This document shows positions 59,664-64,000 of a stretch of DNA of 64,000 nt, piece by piece. Each line of letters starts with the position of its first letter. The first letter of the stretch is position 1. Under the pieces are notes generated by a model that saw nothing but the letters and a program-made list of their open reading frames with translations, made no database searches and was not told the DNA's origin. Position numbers and translations under genes: made by a program. This DNA comes from an uncultured Rhodospirillaceae bacterium (GTDB lineage Bacteria; Pseudomonadota; Alphaproteobacteria; Rhodospirillales; Magnetospirillaceae). Where the stretch lies: NCBI GenBank assembly GCA_903901915.1, contig CAIUSV010000012.1, positions 62,001 through 126,000 on the forward strand. Direction: 5' to 3'.

Positions 59664-60905
59664 GTGCGATTTCCCGATTTGAAACAATACCGGCACCGCA
59701 AGTGGGCGGTCGCGGTCGCCGGGGTGGGGGCGGTGGCGGTGGTGGCGGCTTTCGCGCTATGGCCGTCGGGGCAAGGCGCCAAGCCGTCCGGGCGGGCGGG
59801 TGGCGCCGAAGGTCGTCCGGTGCCGGTGGTTACCGCCCAGGTCGAACGCAAGGACGTTCCCGTCTATCTCGATGCCCTGGGTACGGTGCAGGCCTTCAAC
59901 ACGGTGACGGTGCGCTCGCGGGTCGATGGCGAACTGGTCGAGGTGCTGTTCAAGGAAGGCCAGGACGTCAAGGCCGGTGACGTGCTGGCTCAGATCGACC
60001 CCCGCACCTATCGCGCCCAGTACGAGCAGGCGCTGGCCGCCAGGGACAAGGATTCCGCTCAACTGGCCGCCGCCAAGCGTGACCTCGACCGCTATATCGG
60101 CCTAGGTGACCGCGTCACCGGCCAGAGCGTCGATACCCAGCGCTCCCTGGTGCATCAGTTGGAAGCCACCGTCCGGGCCGACGAGGCCTCCATCAGCAAC
60201 GCCCGAACCATGCTGGGCTATACCGTCATCGCCTCGCCCATCGACGGACGCACCGGAATGCGCCTCGTCGATCGCGGCAACATCGTTCACGCCTCGGATT
60301 CAACCGGTCTGGTGACCTTGACCCAGATCCAGCCCATAGCGGTGATCTTCACCCTGCCGCAGCAGAACCTGCCGGCCATCGCCGACCGGTTGCGCGAGGG
60401 CGGTGCCCTGGCGGTGCTGGCGACTCAGCCGGAAAGCCGAACCCAGATCGACAGTGGCGAACTGGAACTGGTGGACAACCAGATCGACCAGACCACCGGC
60501 ACCATCAAGCTCAAGGCGGTGATGCCCAATGCCGAACGGCGGCTGTGGCCGGGCGGTTTCGTCAACGTCCGGATGCTGCTGACGGTCCGTCAGGGCGGTC
60601 TGGTGATTCCGTCGCCGGCGGTGCAGCGCGGCCCCAAGGGAAGCTATGCCTTCGTGGTCAAAGCCGACCATACGGTGGAGATGCGTCCCATCAAGATCGC
60701 CACGGTCGAGGCCGACCGCGCCTTGATCGACCAGGGGCTGGAGGAGGGGGAGACCGTGGTCACCGACGGTGTCGCCAAGCTTCAGAACGGCAGTCGCGTC
60801 GCCGGCGCCGATGACCGGAAGGGTGACGACAGGAAGGCCGAAGGTCGCAAGGGCGAGGGTGGCGGCGACGGGCAGCGGCAGCGCCGCCGCGACAAGACCC
60901 AATGA
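59664..60905 (+). CDS. RND efflux periplasmic adaptor (membrane fusion protein)
   Basis: A 413-residue adaptor with one N-terminal membrane anchor (WAVAVAGVGAVAVVAAFALW). A biotinyl-lipoyl-like part follows (TVTVRSRVDGELVEVLFKEG), then an alpha-hairpin (about 110-165), a beta-barrel domain with ASPIDGRTGMRLVDRGNIVH, and a charged, disordered tail (DDRKGDDRKAEGRKGEGG). It joins the inner-membrane pump to an outer-membrane channel. The start is GTG 59664, after GGGGGTAGGC. It overlaps the permease gene by four bases. It resembles MdtA-type adaptors. Confidence 0.93.
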   Translation: MRFPDLKQYRHRKWAVAVAGVGAVAVVAAFALWPSGQGAKPSGRAGGAEGRPVPVVTAQVERKDVPVYLDALGTVQAFNTVTVRSRVDGELVEVLFKEGQDVKAGDVLAQIDPRTYRAQYEQALAARDKDSAQLAAAKRDLDRYIGLGDRVTGQSVDTQRSLVHQLEATVRADEASISNARTMLGYTVIASPIDGRTGMRLVDRGNIVHASDSTGLVTLTQIQPIAVIFTLPQQNLPAIADRLREGGALAVLATQPESRTQIDSGELELVDNQIDQTTGTIKLKAVMPNAERRLWPGGFVNVRMLLTVRQGGLVIPSPAVQRGPKGSYAFVVKADHTVEMRPIKIATVEADRALIDQGLEEGETVVTDGVAKLQNGSRVAGADDRKGDDRKAEGRKGEGGGDGQRQRRRDKTQ

Positions 60906-63900
60906 GCGAGTTCAGCGTCTCCGGTCCGTTCATCCGCCGCCCGGTGGCCACTTGGCTGCTGGCCTTCGCGGTGGTGCTGACCGGGATGCTGGGCTACCGC
61001 TTGTTGCCGGTGTCGGCGTTGCCCCAGGTGGATTTTCCCACCATCCAGGTCACCACCCAACTGCCCGGTGCCAGCGCCGATACCATGGCGTCGCTGATCA
61101 CCACGCCGCTGGAGCGGCAGTTCGGCCTGATTCCCGGACTGGCGGTGATGACCTCGACCTCGTCCCAGGGCACCAGCGCCATCACGCTGCAATTCGACCT
61201 GGGCAAGAACATCGACGTCGCCTCCGAGGACGTCCAGGCGGCGATCGACGCGGCACGCGGCGTGCTGCCGGTCAACCTGCCTTATCCGCCGGTCTATTCC
61301 AAGGTCAACCCGGCCGACCCGCCGATCATGACCCTGGCGCTGACTTCGGACAGCTTGCCCATCACCAGGGTCAACGACGTCGCCGATACCCTGCTGGCGC
61401 AGAAGCTCAGCCAGATATCCGGCGTCGGCCGCGTGCTGGTCGAGGGCGGCCAGCGTCCGGCGGTGCGGGTGCAGATCGATCCGTCGCGGCTGGCATCCTA
61501 CGGCCTGTCGCTGGAAGACGTGCGGTCGGCGCTGGCCAAGGCCAATGTCGATATGCCCAAGGGCAGCTTCGACGGCGTCAGCCAGTCGCTGAGTCTGGGC
61601 GCCAACGACCAGATATCCAACCCGCAAAGCTATCCGTCCCAGGTCATCGCCTGGAGGAATGGCGCGCCGGTGCGCGTCGCCGATGTCGGGCAGGTGGTGG
61701 AGGGGGTGGAGAACTCCCGCGTCGCCGGCTGGTATGACGGCAAGCCGGCGGTGATCATCAATGTCCAGCGCCAGCCCGGTGCCAACATCGTCGCCACGGT
61801 GGACCGCATCCGGGCGAAGATGCCCGATCTCCGGCGGGCGGTTCCGGTGGGGGTGACGGTCTCGGTTCTGGCCGACCGCACCGAGACCATCCGCGCTTCG
61901 GTGGCGGACGTCGAGTTTACCCTGGCGCTGACGGTGGTGTTGGTGATCGGCGTCATCTGGGTGTTCCTACGCAGCCTGCGTGCCACCCTGATTCCCGCCG
62001 TGGCCCTGCCGCTGTCGCTGGTCGGTACCTTCGGCGTGATGGCGCTGGCGGGCTTCTCGCTTGATAACCTTTCGCTGATGGCGCTGACCATCTCGGCAGG
62101 CTTTGTCGTCGACGACGCCATCGTCATGATCGAGAACATCGTCCGCTATATCGAAAAGGGCATGCGCCCGTTCGAGGCGGCGCTGGTGGGCGCCAAGGAA
62201 ATCGGCTTCACCATCGTGTCGCTGACGGTGTCGCTGGTGGCGGTGTTCATTCCGCTGCTGTTCATGACCGGCATCGTCGGCCGTTTGTTTCGCGAATTCG
62301 CCCTGACGCTGACGGTGGCGGTGGTGGTGTCGGCGGTGGTGTCGTTGACGCTGACGCCGATGATGTGCGGCCATCTGCTCAAGGGCGGCGAGAAAGAGGC
62401 CAAATCCGGCCGTCTGTTCGATGCGCTGCGCGAACGCTATGGCCGCTCGCTGCAATGGGTGCTGCGGCACCAGACGGCAACGCTTTGGCTGGCGGTGGTG
62501 ACACTGGTGGCGACCGTCGCGTTGTACGCTCTGATGCCCAAGGGCTTCCTGCCGGCCCAGGATACCGGCCTGATCGTCGCCACCACCGACGCTCCGGCGG
62601 AAATATCGTTCCGCGCCATGGTGGATCTGCAACGCCGTGTCGCCGATGTGGCGCGCCAGGACCCCGACGTGACGGCGGTGGCGTCGTTCCTGGGGGCGGG
62701 CACGGTCAATGCCACCACCAATACCGGGCACATGACCATCGTGCTGAAGCCGCGCAAGCAGCGTTCGGCCTCGGCCGAGGAGATCATTGCCCGGCTGGCG
62801 GAACGGATGTTGCCGGTGGCCGGGGTGGATGTGCACATGAAGGCGGCGCAGGACATCCAGATCAGCCCCCGCACCAGTCGCACCCAGTACCAATACACCC
62901 TGACCGACATCGATGCCGCCGAGTTGGGCCAGTGGGCGCCCCGGGTGCTGGAGCGGCTGCGGGGTCTTGCCCTGCTGACCGACGTGGCGTCGGACTCGCA
63001 GGAGGGTGGGCTTCAGGCCGATATCACCATCGACCGCGACAAGGCGGCGCGGATGGGCATCCTGCCTCAGGCCATCGACGACACCCTGTACGATGCCTTC
63101 GGCCAGCGCCAGATTTCCACCATCTATTCCCAGGTCAACCAGTATCACGTCATCTTGGAAGTGACGCCGGAGTACCAGTTGGGGCCGGAGACGCTGTCGG
63201 CGATCTACGTGCGCTCGTCGGGCAATGCCCTGGTGCCGCTGGCGGCCTTTGCCCGGGTGTCGCGCTCGGTGACGCCGCTGGTGGTCACTCACCAGGGCCA
63301 GTTCCCCTCGGTGACGCTCAGCTTCAATCTGGCGCCGGGGGGATCGCTGGGCCGCGCCACCGAGGCCATCGAGCAAGTCCAGCGCGAGATGGACATGCCC
63401 GACACCATCACCGGCGACTTTTCCGGCGATGCCGCCGAGTTCCGGGCATCGCTTGAAAACGAGCCGTGGCTGATCCTGGCCGCCATGGTGGTGATCTACA
63501 TCGTGCTGGGCGTGCTGTACGAAAGCACCATCCACCCGATCACCATTCTTTCGACCCTGCCGTCGGCCGGGGTCGGCGCGCTGCTGGCGCTGATGGTCAC
63601 CGGCCAGGACCTGTCGCTGGTGGCGCTGATCGGCATCGTGCTGCTGATGGGCATCGTCAAGAAGAACGCCATCATGATGATCGACTTCGCGCTGGAGGCC
63701 GAGCGGGTCGAGGGCAAGCCGCCGTTCGAGGCCATCTTTCAGGCCAGCCTGCTGCGCTTCCGTCCCATCATGATGACCACCATGGCGGCGTTGCTCGGCG
63801 CCCTGCCCCTGGCCTTCGACAACGGTACCGGCGCCGAACTGCGTCGACCGCTGGGCATCGCCATCGTCGGTGGTCTGCTGCTCAGCCAGTTGCTGACGCT

Positions 63901-63991
63901 TTACACCACGCCGGTGATCTATCTGGCGCTGGAGCGGCTCAAGCGCCGTCTTGTCGGCACGCCGGCCGTCGTTCCAGACCCTGCGGAATAG
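60902..63991 (+). CDS. RND multidrug efflux permease (MdtB/MdtC-like)
   Basis: A 1029-residue inner-membrane pump with the RND duplicated layout: helix 1 near 14-32, large periplasmic loops at about 33-330 and 555-855, and twelve helices in all. The proton-relay pair Asp404-Asp405 lies in SAGFVVDDAIVMIENIVRYI, and the TM10 lysine region is MGIVKKNAIMMIDFALEAER. The N-terminus (PFIRRPVATWLLAFAVVLTG) fits the MdtB/MuxB branch. Drug range cannot be read from sequence. No outer-membrane channel gene follows before the window ends nine bases later. Confidence 0.95.
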   Translation: MSEFSVSGPFIRRPVATWLLAFAVVLTGMLGYRLLPVSALPQVDFPTIQVTTQLPGASADTMASLITTPLERQFGLIPGLAVMTSTSSQGTSAITLQFDLGKNIDVASEDVQAAIDAARGVLPVNLPYPPVYSKVNPADPPIMTLALTSDSLPITRVNDVADTLLAQKLSQISGVGRVLVEGGQRPAVRVQIDPSRLASYGLSLEDVRSALAKANVDMPKGSFDGVSQSLSLGANDQISNPQSYPSQVIAWRNGAPVRVADVGQVVEGVENSRVAGWYDGKPAVIINVQRQPGANIVATVDRIRAKMPDLRRAVPVGVTVSVLADRTETIRASVADVEFTLALTVVLVIGVIWVFLRSLRATLIPAVALPLSLVGTFGVMALAGFSLDNLSLMALTISAGFVVDDAIVMIENIVRYIEKGMRPFEAALVGAKEIGFTIVSLTVSLVAVFIPLLFMTGIVGRLFREFALTLTVAVVVSAVVSLTLTPMMCGHLLKGGEKEAKSGRLFDALRERYGRSLQWVLRHQTATLWLAVVTLVATVALYALMPKGFLPAQDTGLIVATTDAPAEISFRAMVDLQRRVADVARQDPDVTAVASFLGAGTVNATTNTGHMTIVLKPRKQRSASAEEIIARLAERMLPVAGVDVHMKAAQDIQISPRTSRTQYQYTLTDIDAAELGQWAPRVLERLRGLALLTDVASDSQEGGLQADITIDRDKAARMGILPQAIDDTLYDAFGQRQISTIYSQVNQYHVILEVTPEYQLGPETLSAIYVRSSGNALVPLAAFARVSRSVTPLVVTHQGQFPSVTLSFNLAPGGSLGRATEAIEQVQREMDMPDTITGDFSGDAAEFRASLENEPWLILAAMVVIYIVLGVLYESTIHPITILSTLPSAGVGALLALMVTGQDLSLVALIGIVLLMGIVKKNAIMMIDFALEAERVEGKPPFEAIFQASLLRFRPIMMTTMAALLGALPLAFDNGTGAELRRPLGIAIVGGLLLSQLLTLYTTPVIYLALERLKRRLVGTPAVVPDPAE

Positions 63992-64000
63992 GGGAGGGCG

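Overview
The window reads as chromosomal DNA of a high-GC alphaproteobacterium, most likely a Rhodospirillales member close to Magnetospirillum. This is an inference from gene families, gene order and codon style; no database was searched. Coding density is high and both strands are used. I saw no tRNA, rRNA, CRISPR array, insertion sequence or phage gene.

Layout. 1-2.6 kb: a dCache/PAS sensor cut by the window edge and a membrane acyltransferase, both on the minus strand. 2.7-15.6 kb: a Tad (Flp) pilus locus. It has two tandem pilin genes for the same 58-residue prepilin, each with its own CRP-like promoter and terminator, then cpaA, cpaB, cpaC, cpaD, cpaE, cpaF, tadB and tadC. A minus-strand tadD, a stand-alone secretin-N-domain protein and a minus-strand tadE-tadE-tadG set follow. 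15.7-31 kb: housekeeping and signalling genes. These are a CoA-binding/O-acetylhomoserine sulfhydrylase fusion, a triple-PAS histidine kinase, apt, a GT9 glycosyltransferase with purN and purM, DUF2066-AI-2E-hdaA, a TetR regulator, a CoxG-like protein, an EamA transporter, a 2-hydroxyacid dehydrogenase, and rpoH behind a long structured leader.

31-46 kb: gltA, gltX, a ComEC-like protein, an orphan dCache sensor, a NhaD-like transporter, a TakP-type TRAP system whose binding protein converges on its permease genes, a YgiQ radical-SAM protein, a bacteriohemerythrin and a cNMP-binding EAL phosphodiesterase. 46-50 kb: a PCuAC copper chaperone, a YhdH-type reductase, the MsrPQ periplasmic methionine-sulfoxide repair pair and small secreted or membrane proteins. 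50.3-59.6 kb: a glycogen branching and breakdown cluster, glgB-glgX-malQ-glgP. 59.6-64 kb: an RND efflux adaptor and permease behind a strong sigma70-type promoter.

How the parts work together. The Tad genes supply nearly a full surface-pilus machine: prepilin, peptidase, secretin, ATPases, platform, minor pilins and lipoproteins. The glycogen enzymes debranch, phosphorolyse and rearrange alpha-glucan, while the ADP-glucose synthesis genes are elsewhere. MsrPQ and PCuAC serve periplasmic protein repair and copper delivery. The points most worth a second look are the rpoH leader, where one segment can pair with two partners and one pairing hides a Shine-Dalgarno sequence; the paired CRP-like pilin promoters; and the CoA-binding/sulfhydrylase fusion.
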